DNA of 64,000 nucleotides from Macrothele yani (lineage: Eukaryota; Arthropoda; Arachnida; Araneae; Macrothelidae). The DNA is taken from contig CM076997.1 of the NCBI GenBank assembly GCA_039090855.1, positions 163,648,709-163,712,708 of the forward strand, read 5' to 3'. Below are positions 10,155-20,995 of this stretch, piece by piece. Numbering within the stretch: position 1 is the first letter of the stretch; each line of letters starts with the position of its first letter. A program made the translations under genes and the position numbers. The notes beneath the pieces are model-generated. The model was not told where the DNA came from. It worked only from the letters and a program-made list of their open reading frames with translations, and did not search any database.

Positions 10155-10890
10155 ATTACCAACTTCTGTATATTGCTGGCGAACTCTAAGATAATTTTTA
10201 AAAAGATCATAAATAATATCTCTGATACCAATAGCATATGAATTCTTTAATGAAAATTAGTGATTTAAGGTGTCAAAAGCTTTTGATATGTCCGTAAGGA
10301 GACCCAGTGTAATTTCATTATGAGTTAGGTTTGTTTGAATTCTGGTGTTTAGATGCAACAAAGCAATTTCAGTTGAAGAGTTTGGTAAAAAATCCGAATT
10401 GATTATCATTTAAAATTTTAAATGTTTCTAACGGCGCAAGTTATCTAGTAAAAGTCCATTTTTCAAAACCTTTAGGAAAAGTGGATAATTTAGGGATTGA
10501 GCAAAGTTATTAACTTCTGTTACAGATCCAGCCTTAAAAACCGGGGTAGTTTTGGCAATATTTACGGAACCTGGGAAAACACCAGTGGTTAAAATAGCAT
10601 TACATTTATGTAGTAAAGGAGTAATAATCCAGAAGGTCACTGGTTTTAGTACTTTAGGTTGAATATCATCATGGCCAGGTTCTGTATTTAAGGTAATTTG
10701 TTGTAATCGATGAATGAAGATTGGTTATTTAAACCAGGCAGTTGCTATAGGATCGTTCGAGGAGCTGATATGAAATTATCATTATTGTAATTAGCAATGT
10801 CTTTTTTATTAGTAATTTGAATATTGTTAGAGATTAAATGAGGGGGAACTTTTGAAGGGTAATTTAACAGTTTGAAGTTAAATGAACAAT
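10155..10890 (-). pseudogene. jockey/CR1-like LINE, N-terminal half of reverse transcriptase
   Basis: Minus-strand blocks: PGHDDIQPKVLKP (about 10670), NAILTTGVFPGSVNIAKTTPVFKAG (10428-10640; the typical 'fP..+K.A.v.PvfKaG' motif, quoted in part), then DISKAFDTLNH (about 10290), the first catalytic Asp block, and IYDLFKNYL followed by RQQYTEVGN, which ends at the insertion point. The C-terminal half resumes at 5766. Upstream of 10890 on the minus strand the endonuclease domain is not recognisable. The sequence is AT-rich and frame-shifted. Confidence 0.85.
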
Positions 10891-12059
10891 TGAAATAAGT
10901 CAATTGTTTAATTGTTTGAAATTGAAGAATAATTTGTAATTAACAATTTGAAGGGAAGCAATGAAATCTTGATGAGGTTTTGGTAGCGTTTCTCTTTCGT
11001 GTGCGTGAGACACCGATAAGTAAAAAATATCGAGACAGTACTGTGGTACTCTTCGCAGATAATGTATACAGTGCATCTTTAGCTAGCTAGGATCTTTGTG
11101 GGTGTGAAATAAAACGAGTAGTTCGAGAGTATACATTTTTTTACGTACAACATATTGCATTTATTCGCATCATTCAAGACAACACCGACCCACAGTTCAA
11201 TGCATACTAACCGCAAATAAATCATAACAAAAACATGAAGGTTTACTAATCCCTGAAATTTAGCAGTACTTAGGTAGATGTATGTTATTTTTGTAAAATC
11301 AATGACAAAAGATTTGTGAATCATAAATGTAAATATTTACTGAACTATACTGGCCGTAAGTATTTCGACTGTTTAGTTTTACCAAAACAATATTTATTAT
11401 TATATATTATTCAAATTTAGACGAATGTAAGAAACGACCCTGACATCCATGAAATGTAAGGTAGCTACGAAAATCCATCTGCGCATGCACAAAGTAAAAT
11501 CTCACTCCAAGATAAAAAGAAATTTTGAATCCCAAGTGTGTTAGAGAGGTGGATGGATAACTTTTGGTCTAGGATATCTACATGTTACACATAATCGTGT
11601 TATACATCATTTTGAAGATCTCGTCAATAGCAGATAACACTCCCTTAGGGATGTTGAGAAGACAAATGTCGCTACGACGCACCATTTTTGTGATATTTAA
11701 TAAAATCAACCTAGGTGATTCACTGACTAAAACATCAAAATGCATTATTGGAATAGCTTTCGTTACATTTAGCGTCAGGATCTTGTAATTTACGCATACT
11801 GCAATGCGTTATTGTTAAGTTTGTGTAAGACGTGATGAAAATTGGTCAGCGATAGTTTAGTAAAATATATTGTTGAATAACAATGAAATTGACTATTGCT
11901 GCTTTAATTCAAAGGGCAGAATGTGGCACGATCTGATTTCAACAATAGTTTTGAAAATGACTCACTGATACCCAATTTCGTTGCATCTAAATTTTTTACT
12001 TGGTATTTACTTTATTACTGTCGGGAAAGATATACAACATAAAACAGTTACCAACATCA
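10891..12059. other. No recognisable gene
   Basis: AT-rich; the short open frames at 11079-11324 and 11582-11788 have no recognisable motif and an AT-biased composition. Probably old degenerate repeat sequence. Confidence 0.6.
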
Positions 12060-12179
12060 CTCAAAATACTATAACTACAGTATATTAGTAATCCGAATTT
12101 CTTTTCGTAGAATAGAAATGGAAGTTTCCAGGCTTTCGCCAAGAAATTCGGATTACTGGTATAGTCATATTATTTTGAG
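12060..12179. mobile_element. Palindromic MITE (foldback), copy 1
   Basis: The left arm CTCAAAATACTATAACTA, followed by AGTAATCCGAATTTCT, is matched in inverse by AGAAATTCGGATTACT followed by ATAGTCATATTATTTTGAG at the right. The total is 120 bp with a short centre. The copy at 15626-15801 is the same family with a longer centre, so this one is internally deleted. No coding capacity; it would depend on a transposase in trans. Confidence 0.75.
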
Positions 12180-15100
12180 CGTAGTTAGTGTATAGTTCCT
12201 TGTTAGTAATTAACAAGTTACCAGCATGTTAATTAAAAGTCAGCCCAGTTTCACTGGTTTGAGCCGATTTCACAAAATACTTATCTGATTATGGAAAAGT
12301 ATTGATTTTATCAGAAGTTCTTTTACATCCTACTGGGAAACTTAATAAGAAGATTTGGAAATTAATTTCGTTCGGTCAAGTTTGTCACCCGCCGTCGCTG
12401 AGTAGAGGTACATTAACATAGGATGTCCCAACCACAGTTTAAGTATCCCGAGTTCTACAACGGAAAGCCCTGTGTCCCCATATAAGGCTTCTCAGACAAC
12501 GGCAGTCTGGTTTCTGGCAGATTGTTTTCGCACCGCTGTTACGCACCGCTTTTAAGCAATGTGGGTTTTTTTCCACTGATTGAATACCAGTGATATCTCA
12601 ACGTTTGAGAAACCACTCAGTTTCCAAAATCACCGCTCCACTTCGACGGGCATCCATAATCAACCCTTTATCAAACTTCGAAATATCCTTTTTCTCTTCC
12701 GTTGTGATCAACATTACTGACAATTACTGACACGCAGCAGTCTTAAATTGTCAGCCATATCACGTGGTGACGCATGTGACCACATGTTTTAAATATAAGC
12801 TGAGTCAGTGACGTTTACGTGTATCTGCATGAATGTTTCTAATTCAGTGACCGGTGTTTGTATACATACAATTTTCTGAACACTTAGGTTTTCACTACAT
12901 GAATGAAACGTGTCCGTCAATTTACTTCTTCGTTTTCATGGAGCTCGTGCCTTACAAGCGGATAGATAATGTACAAATGGTTTAACGCTTGAGTAAAGCT
13001 TTTTATATACCCGAAACAAGTGAGCATCACGGCCTTCAGGTCAAAACAATACTGTTATCACTTACACTTTATACACAGGATTTGGTAATACTAAGAAAGC
13101 AGCCTCGCTAGGAGGATAAATTATTTCGTATAAAACATATATAAAAGAATACGTCTGTCGCTAACGCTCTGACGTCATTCAGTACTTGCAGCTCCATCTG
13201 ATTTTATTCGATGGCCGAAATCGGAACTAAGCTCACCGCAATAACATGATACGTAAAATCAAGGAGAAATATCGGAAAATAAAATAAAATTTGTAAGACA
13301 AACGACTTCATATGTAGCAACATGAAAGCGCGCGAACAACGGTCTGCGACGTTTGTTCCGTTGCGTAGGTGTTACTCGTGTTTATTTATTTATCTTCGCA
13401 TTGCAGAGTCATTTCATAAAAAAGAATCAGCGTTATTCTATTTCATAAAAAGGAAAAAATGAAATTGTAAAAAAGTAACTGCAGGTGTAGGTTTGATTTA
13501 CTGTGATGGAAATTTAAAAACATATTGGGTCCGTGGAGTTCTTTCTCTGTAGTACAAGATGACCTTTAATTAACATCATTTTATTAGCTAAATTTTTAAA
13601 TTACATGATTTTTAACGTACTGTGACGGCCATATGACGAGTTAAAATCTGTTAACCTATATAATAAGCTTCTGTCATGGGAATATTACGAAACTTTTGCT
13701 GTTGGCGGCCTATCTTATAGACTGTCCATTAATAATTCAACCGTTTGTTATAGATATGTATATGTATTTCACGATTTGTGTTAAAAATCTCAGTCACAGC
13801 TTTTTCACCCATGCATCGCACGGGCTATGAGCGAGTGCTGTAATATTAAATGCATTCCATTTTTCTCCTGCAGTTCACTATTTGAACGAAAACTTCAACA
13901 CAGAAAATTATAAGATAAATAGATAAGCACCTTTGTTATGCTGTTAGGTAAACATGTTTCTCAAAGTAGTCCGAAATTAAACATATGCACTGTTTTACGA
14001 ATTTTATGGTCAGTCGTAGAATAACAGTTTTTTGGATTATACAGAACATAGGAATCTGCAGTACATTTCGAAGTTACATATTAGATGCTTTTTAAGGAAT
14101 GCAAAATTCAAATGTAGAGGAAGCCGATTTGTCATACAAAAGTTCATGTTAATTATTCTCTTTTAAAGCAAAAATTGGTATATTGGAGTTTTAATGGAAT
14201 TTTTATGTCTTACTTAGTTCTTCTTTTAAAATCTCCGGTTGCTTGATTAAATAAAATACCGCCGATGTCAAATCCCGAAAGAAAGTTTTAGCAGCCATTC
14301 GTAAAGAATTTAAATATTTTGTAAGCATTTACACAATTTTTCCCCCTTTAAAAATGTGAAAGGAATATCATCTCGGACTGAATAAATTATTTTTAACTCT
14401 CGCTAGAAGAAAATGGATAACACACTGCCGGAAATTCACCCAATATTTTTCCTCCTAAAATGAAACCAAATAAGATGCAGGCTCCAATCTCAAATTTGAA
14501 ATTCCAAAGCGCCTTTTTTAACACAGGGAAAATAAATTCCTAGCGACAAACTCCGAGGACGGAAAAGAAAGATGAAAACCGAGATCTAAGCACAAGAGAA
14601 AGAACATAATAACAACAACAGCAGAGCGTACACAATCAACTAGTAGTTCATCTGCGCCCCATGGCGCACCATGCAAGGGAGAGAGGAAGCGACGAAGAGA
14701 GTGAAGAAAATTCAATCATCACGGAGAAATTTGAATTCCTCTTACGAACTGAAGCATGCGCCGCATATTTGACATGACACAAAGAATTCGCGAGCGCGAG
14801 GCGGTTTCAGATGAAGCCCCCAATGACAGCGACAAGGAATAGGACGTGTCAGAACAATCTGGCCTGACGATTATTGTTTTGCGCGTTAGCGTAGTATGAA
14901 CCGGAGGGAGAGGGAGAGTCAGAGAATGTTATTAAAAATGATGAGACACACTTAGAATTTTGATGTGAGCATCTCGGCGGGGCTTCATATTGCTCTTAAC
15001 TCTTAAAAGGAAAAGCAAGAAAATGTTGGATATGCGAAGATGAGATTTTAGTCAAATAATGTTTTCAAATAAAGGAATTCTTTCTGCCGAGAATTTTGTC

Positions 15101-15625
15101 TTTTACGCTTAATGGAGGAGCGGTTTTGTACTGCGAACATTGCAAAAATTTATTTTTCCGTCATATCCGAAAGAATAGTGCGCTCATTAGAATTCCTTTT
15201 GTTGTAGTTTAACTCTTCACAAGCGATGGACTTCAAAATCTCGGAGGGCTTCAATAAACGCGTTGAAAGTTAAAATGCCTTACATCATATAATTCCCCTG
15301 AAAAATCTTACAGCTTGCTATAACAATTACGGGATATTACTTCTTCTCTTATCTCCATTGCTTAATATAATGCTTAATAATCATGTGTGCTGGGATAAAA
15401 TACATTCACGTTTGTCACAGAGGATAAAACTAAAATGCATGATAACTTCCGGAATGTTTCAACGGTAATTTACAGAAGTGTATGTGGGTACGACTTCCCT
15501 TAAGTATCATTTCTCAGAAAACAATCCAAGGTTGCCACGTTTCACAGGAAGTAAGTGATATTTCACTAATAAGTCAGACAAAATATACTCCGGTATAATT
15601 TATAAGTAAGAACTGTACACGGACA
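12180..15625. other. Long stretch without recognisable gene or repeat
   Basis: About 3.4 kb, mostly AT-rich. I see no coding frame with a known motif. The 65-residue minus-strand frame at 14518-14715 lies in a locally more GC-rich patch but shows no family signature. It could be intronic or intergenic. Confidence 0.55.
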
Positions 15626-15801
15626 ATACTTAAAATAGTATAACTGTACTAGTAATCCGAATTTATTGGGGCAGAATAGAAATCAAGTTTCCAAACTTTC
15701 GCATATCAACCAGATGACGATGAGCGAAAGCTCGGGAACTTTGATTCTTGTTCTACGCCAAGACATTCGGATCATTAGTATAGTTATACTATTTCGAATA
15801 C
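15626..15801. mobile_element. Palindromic MITE (foldback), copy 2
   Basis: The left arm runs AAAATAGTATAACT, AGTAATCCGAATTT, GCAGAATAGAAATCAAGTTT, TTTCGC. The right arm is its inverse: GCGAAAG, AACTTTGATTCTTGTTCTAC, ATTCGGATCATTAG, AGTTATACTATTT. The arms pair over roughly 70 bp around a short centre. Blocks shared with 12060-12179 include AGTAATCCGAATTT, CAGAATAGAAAT and the AAGTTTCC block. Confidence 0.75.
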
Positions 15802-16205
15802 TCTGATTTCTTGATTTTTGTTAAGGGCAATTATTATTCAACGTCGTCCGAATGTTTTAGTTTATCAGATCGCATTGCTAACCAGGGAGATGACACCAGA
15901 TATTCGGTTGTTATACGCGGGTCTTATTATACCTTTCAGATAAGAAACACATATATATTTCAAAGCAGGTTTTTCTAAAACTGAAAAATTCGAATAAACA
16001 GTCATTTGCAAAAATTTAAGACGACCTGTTGGCATTAGATTTCTGTCGATTGTGTCGGCTATTGTCTGTGTTACTCAACTTCCTGTCGGTGTTGTATCAT
16101 GCTACAAAGGCGGCTGTCGATAGAGTTGGGGAAAGCGTGCGAGCGTCAGTTTGCTTCTGGTTTTCATGATGAGAGGTTTTGTATGTATTTTCTATATAGC
16201 GAAAA

Positions 16206-17371
16206 ATGGGCCAAAATCCGTCATTGGGTGTCACTCAGAGGGCACAAATAGTGACTTTATATCATAAAGAGTACTTCGAACGAGACATAAACAGAAAGTT
16301 GAATGCAAGCAAAACTTGTATTCTTAATCCGATCATCAAATATCGAGATGCAGGTGAATTTAGTGACCGAAAGATAAGTGCTCGTCCAAGAAAAACAACC
16401 CCACATGATTACAATACAATAAAACGAATAGTTGTGCGTTCTCCGAGGAGTTTATGCAAGAATCTCCTGGCATTTCTACATTCAAAAGGGTTTCCTATTA
16501 TTATAAGGACAGTTTGCCGAGGTCTTAGCAAAGATTTTGGATTCAAGTCTAATAAACCTGCACACAAACCTAGACTAACCTCTGCCATGAAAAAGAAGAG
16601 ATTCCACTTTGCGAAGCATCATCAATCGTGGACTGCTGAAAATTGGAGTGAAGTTCCTTTTTCCGATGAATCAAGTGTGCGTCAACTTGAATCACGTGAA
16701 ACACATGTTCGACGACCAAAAGGCAAATGGTTTGATGAAATATTCGCCGTTAGTACCATGAGGTATCCGCCTAGTCCTATAGTATGGGATGCTATTCTGT
16801 ACTGCTTCGTTATCCTTTTTGAGGACACGCATTAGCATGACTGGTCATTTTTATGTGGAAAGCTATTAAAGCATATTATAACAAAGTAAATTTCTTCCGT
16901 CATTTTTGTCCACGCCGGAGCTCGAACCCGGGTTCCCTCATTCCGAAATAAGTCGCTCTACTAATTGTGCTACGCGGACATTCGTTATCGCTGCTATCTG
17001 CCTTTATTTCGTGTGCGTCCTGCTGGGCAGGCACGTCACAATACGAAAATGCACAGATGCACAATCTTTATGCATAATGGTGCTCCACGCAACAGATCAA
17101 AAACAGTAAAGCCTTACCTGCAAAGGAAAAAATAACTCTGCACAGCTGACCCAGTAATAGTCCCGACCTTAAGCCCATCGAAAATTTGTGGACCATTTTA
17201 AAACACAAGCTAGCAGAAAAGAAGCCATAAAATTCCCGAGCATTGATTGACGCGATAACGTACGTGTGGTGCAAATATATTTCATGTGACTACTTCAAAT
17301 CTCTCATTGAGAGTTTACCACATCGTATTCTATCCGATATGAAAAACAAAGGAGGCCACACAAAGTATTGA
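16206..17371 (+). pseudogene. Tc1-like transposase (family C)
   Basis: The first 209 residues (16206-16835) run from MGQNPSLGVTQRAQIVTLY (helix-turn-helix region) through a GRPRKTT-like ARPRKTTPHD hinge to the first catalytic block VPFSDESSVRQ. After a frameshift near 16800 the protein continues FYVESYKAYYNKVNFF, is interrupted by the insertion at about 16902-17045, and resumes with IFMHNGAPRNRS (17065 on). The second catalytic residue reads Asn where Asp is expected. The third block is PDLKPIENLWTILK (about 17165), with the Glu kept. The tail ends GGHTKY with TGA at 17369-17371. Further frameshifts. Inactive. Confidence 0.9.
16908..16979 (-). tRNA. tRNA-like sequence (pseudo-tRNA) inserted in a Tc1 gene
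   Basis: On the minus strand the 5' GTCCGCG pairs with the 3' CGTGGAC (one G-T), the T arm CCGGG-TTCGAGC-TCCGG folds, and the B box is GGTTCGAGC. The anticodon stem CTTAT/ATGAG leaves only a 6-base loop, so it is not a functional tRNA. About 65 extra bases at its 5' side (to 17045) belong to the same insertion. It may be a SINE head; no clear target duplication was found. Confidence 0.5.
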
Positions 17372-17516
17372 TCACGATCTTTTTGTGTTATAAAGAATGT
17401 AAGTATTCATCTGTGGGTCAATTTTTCAAATATCTCTGACTAGTAATTATTTATTTCTTTGAAAATCGTAATTTTCAATGAATTGACAGGATGTTTTAAA
17501 CATTTGCAAATGACTG

Positions 17517-17885
17517 TAAAGAATGCGGTTACACCACCAAGGAAAAAACTCACATATTTAAAAACGCACATTGCGAGTGAGGTTATTCATATTGAATGAA
17601 ACAGGTTAAAAAGGTATTAACCGCATTTCTACAAAGGACAAAAATCCATAAACATCAGGTCACCACAAATGTATTTGCCGCTTATCGAAGGAGCACAAGA
17701 AAAGCCTTGTAATGATTGAATTTGCGGAGTAATGGGATTCCACCCTAGGTATATCGTCAGCTGAAATCCGAAAATTCCCTGCGCATATGAATAAGATGAT
17801 TAAGCAGTTTCGTAGTAAGAAAATGTGCGAATATATTGGCGGTATCGATGAAGATTTCTCGTCGGTGTTATATAAATTTATACTC
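17517..17885. other. No recognisable gene
   Basis: Unique AT-rich sequence between the Tc1 end and the minisatellite; the open frames here are extensions of repeat frames. Confidence 0.55.
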
Positions 17886-19031
17886 GGTCGCATTTGCTTA
17901 GCATTCGGGGTAACAACTTGTCCCATTTACTTAGCATTCGGGATAACAACTTGTCGGATTTGCTTGGCAGTCGGGGTAACAACTTGTCGGATTTGCTTGG
18001 CATTCGGGGTAACAACTTGTCGCATTTGCTTAGCATTCGGGGTAGCAACTTGTCGCATTTGTTTAGCATTCGGGGTAACAACTTGTCGCATTTGCTTAGC
18101 ATTCGGGGTAACAACTTGTCGCATTTGCTTGGCATTCGGGGTAACAACTTGTCGCATTTGCTTGGCATTCGGGGTAACAACTTGTCGCATTTGCTTAGCA
18201 TTCGGGGTAACAACTTGTCGCATTTGCTTAGCATTCGGGGTAACAACTTGTCGCATTTGCTAAGCATTCGGGGTAACAACTTGACGGATTTGATTAGCAT
18301 TCGGGGTAACAATTTGTCGCATTTGCTTAGCATTCAGGGTAGCAACTTGTCGCATTTGTTTAGCATTACGGGGTAACAACTTGTCGCATTTGCTTAGCAT
18401 TCGGGGTAACAACTTGTCGCATTTGCTTAGCATTCGGGGTAGCAACTTGTCGCATTTGTTTAGCATTACGGGGTAACAACTTGTCGCATTTGCTTAGCAT
18501 TCGGAGTAGCAACTTGTCGCATTTGTTTAGCATTCGGGGTAACAACTTGTCGCATTTGCTAAGCATTCGGGGTAACAACTTGACGGATTTGATTAGCATT
18601 CGGGGTAGCAACTTGTCGCATTTGTTTAGCATTACGGGGTAACAACTTGTCGCATTTGCTTAGCATTCGAGGTAACAACTTGTCGCATTTGCTTAGCATT
18701 CGGGATAACAACTTGTCGCATTTGCTTAGCATTCGGGGTAACAACTTGACGGATTTGATTAGCATTCGGGGTAACAACTTGTCGCATTTGCTTAGCATTC
18801 GGGGTAACAACTTGACGGATTTGATTAGCATTCGGGGTAACAACTTGTCGCATTTGCTTAGCATTCGGGATAACAACTTGTCGCATTTGCTTAGCATTCG
18901 GGGTAACAACTTGACGGATTTGATTAGCATTCGGGGTAACAACTTGTCGCATTTGCTTAGCATTCGGAGTAACAACTTGACGGATTTGATTAGCATTCGG
19001 GGTAACAACTTGTCTCATTTGCTTAGCATTC
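17886..19031 (+). repeat. 33-bp minisatellite, about 35 units
   Basis: The unit is TTGTCGCATTTGCTTAGC followed by ATTCGGGGTAACAAC (33 bp). A second unit type has TTGACGGATTTGATTAGC in the first part. From about 18730 to 19010 the two types mostly alternate, a 66-bp higher-order period. From about 18360 to 18640 a 34-bp variant (ATTACGGGG) recurs roughly every 100-165 bases. As 33 is divisible by three, all six frames stay open for long stretches (for example an 11-residue repeat LSIRGNNLSHL on plus, MLSKCDKLLPR on minus). These are not genes. The low divergence implies recent expansion. Confidence 0.95.
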
Positions 19032-19034
19032 GTG

Positions 19035-19390
19035 CCAGATGCTGTGAAGAAACCCACAACTTGGAATTGGTTTCGAAAGTTCAGAGATGGAGAAAAATTC
19101 CTTCAAGACATGTCCCGGAGTGGTTGTCCTGTCAGCATTTACACAGATGCCCTGAAAACTGCTACAGTAGCCAAACATGCCAGGAAGTAGCCCAGTCACT
19201 TCGTATTAGTGATGAACCGTCCGAAAGCCTTTGTATGCAATAGGTAAAGCATACAATTTGTCTAAATGGTTCCTTAAGAATTGTCTGCAAAGAAGAAGCA
19301 GCAATGTGTCTTAGTATTTTTGTTTCGCTATGACAAGAAACCTTTCCACAGCGCCCAAAGGAGCACGTGAAGTTATTAGCACATTTACAG
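19035..19390 (+). pseudogene. mariner transposase, N-terminal fragment
   Basis: One frame reads NWFRKFRDGEKFLQDMSRSG, then CPVSIYTDALKTATVAKHARK: the second helix-turn-helix of mariner transposases with the conserved (R)SG(R/C)P hinge. Changing frame gives VAQSLRIS, then KPLYAIGKAYNLSKWF and LQRRSSNVS, the next conserved region. The catalytic Asp residues are not reached. The start is replaced by the 33-bp minisatellite, and the 3' part is lost before the hairpin at 19469. Confidence 0.8.
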
Positions 19391-19468
19391 CATCCCGAAA
19401 CTTTCCAGACATCTGTTTTCCACCAATGACACAATGCTTCACACAGCAAAGCCAGCACTGCGTTAAAA

Positions 19469-19544
19469 TTATACTGTGTGTATGATGGACAGCACGTAGT
19501 GTTGTTCAACACGACGTGCTGTCCATCATACACAGTGTATAATC
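19469..19544. repeat. Strong hairpin (inverted repeat, ~27-bp stem)
   Basis: TGTGTATGATGGACAGCACG is followed by T, a short spacer with an inner GTGTT-gttc-AACAC stem, and then the exact inverse CGTGCTGTCCATCATACACA. Pairing extends outward (TTATAC against GTATAA) with two mismatches. The total is about 76 bases. It could be a foldback remnant, a transposon end or a small-RNA precursor; nothing in sequence alone decides. Confidence 0.8.
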
Positions 19545-20482
19545 ATTTACGGCTATAAGACGACGTGCGATAACTTATGCAACCTAGTGTCTCTTGTTTG
19601 TAAAGCGAACACTTTGAGGTCAGCCATTGCCTTACTGCTGGATGCGGTGGGAAGAATAACTGCCATGACGCTGTTAACGATGACATCGATGTAGTATCTC
19701 GTCGTCTCTGTCTGAGGAATATGGTAAAGGATCATTCTGCCACCGTATCGGACTTCACCTCCATATTAATATTTAAATGTGAACTTTCCCCATTAAGCTT
19801 TCCTAACACCCTCATATGTTCCTAAGAAAGATAGCACCATACGCATGTTCTTAAATGTGGAACTCCAAAACAGTACTTAAACACGTCCGTGAATTGCTGC
19901 TTCTTCTATCCCACAGTCCAGTGTCAGCTCTCACTCTCATCCCAATTCTTGACGAGTACTCTGTTATTAGCGGAATTTTAAGAGATGTGAATCTTTCTCT
20001 CTAATCAAATATTAATAGACACCTCTGTACATGTATCCAGGTGGAAGTCGTTCGGGAGCTTGGTCACCGTGTTAAACGGGATGTGAACAACCCCTCTGGA
20101 ACATGCGATCTTTACGTGCTTCTCTGTAGTATCCTGGCATATTTCTTTTTCGTCGTGTCATTTGGTACTCTGTAACATAAAATGAGAGATAACGTTGCAC
20201 TGTGCTCATATTATATATAGCTGCATAAGTTAGAAACAAGTAAAATACACATATAAATAATCCAAACAATTCAGCATTCTCAATTCAATCAATAAGTACA
20301 ACAACAATAATTTCAAGAAATAAATTAGGGGTGAGCTTCCGGCCATGTCTTAGGGTCAACTCCCGGATATGTCTTTTCCTGATGAGTTGTACTCTGTGGC
20401 TGACTACCGCGTTAGGTATTTATTTCTTAAAATTATTGCTGTTGGTTGTATTTATTGATTGAAAGCTCTGAATTGATTGAAT

Positions 20483-20486
<4 letters not shown>
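19545..20486. other. No recognisable gene
   Basis: Mixed composition, no family motif in any open frame. Ends at the TG microsatellite. Confidence 0.55.
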
Positions 20487-20553
<67 letters not shown>

Positions 20554-20556
20554 TTG
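20487..20556 (+). repeat. (TG)n microsatellite
   Basis: About 53 bases of uninterrupted TG followed by a short CG patch and TGTGTTTGTG. Likely highly variable in length. Confidence 0.97.
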
Positions 20557-20659
20557 TGTTATAACTATAGGATCGTATTTATACACTCATAGCAACGATC
20601 CTGTATAAATATATACAGTATACTGGTATATGTCAGTGGGGTGTAAACCAGGAAAATAA

Positions 20660-20995
20660 GATGAGGAACTGAGGATCTCGTGGAAAAGGAAAATGTCAAG
20701 AGCAATAGATAATATGATCACAGTAAAATCCTTGAAATTAACAACGGGCTGGACATGTTGCCAGAAGAACCGACTACCAGTAGACAAAGAAAATTCTAGA
20801 CCGACTTACAAGATACAGGAAAAGACCAAGAAGAAGACCACATAGCAGATGGGTGGATGAAGTTTCATAGCATGCGGGGTTGACATGGAGAGACTGGCGC
20901 AAGACAGACCGTTGTGGAGGAAAATTTGGGAGACCATCATCCAGCAGTGAATTTATAATGGTTGACAATGATGAAGATGATGATGACCAGTGATT
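20660..20995 (+). pseudogene. RTE-type LINE, 3' end fragment
   Basis: Although frame-shifted, the plus strand shows the far C-terminal RTE blocks: AGHVARRTD, SRWVDEV, then WRDW/ERLAQDRPLWRKIWE. It then ends in a short GATGA-rich simple repeat (about 20968-20992), as RTE elements usually do. Only the last 110 residues of the polyprotein remain. The reverse transcriptase core is absent, as expected of 5'-truncated LINE copies. Confidence 0.75.

Larger units (their letters stand above)
15999..17516 (+). mobile_element. Tc1-like element (family C) with internal insertion
   Basis: The TIRs begin CAGTCATTTGCAAA (left, 15999) and end TTTGCAAATGACTG (right, 17516), with a further shared inner block (AAGACGACCTGT against the inverse of ACAGGATGTTTT). 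TA follows the right end (17517-17518); the left flank is AA, probably mutated. The length of 1518 bp includes about 140 bp of foreign sequence carrying a tRNA-like unit. Confidence 0.88.

Noticed and set aside
13140..13181. Core promoter (TATAAAAG with a downstream TCAGT)
   Set aside because: The spacing of about 41 bases is too long for a TATA-initiator pair and no gene follows.
14518..14715. 65-residue minus-strand frame in a GC-richer patch
   Set aside because: Too short, no motif, no splice or neighbour evidence.
17886..19031. CRISPR-like regular spacing
   Set aside because: Units are contiguous with no unique spacers; a eukaryotic minisatellite.
17787..19243. Several 100-200-residue frames on both strands
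   Set aside because: Produced by the 33-bp repeat in all six frames; only the last part (after 19031) is a real coding relic, a mariner fragment.
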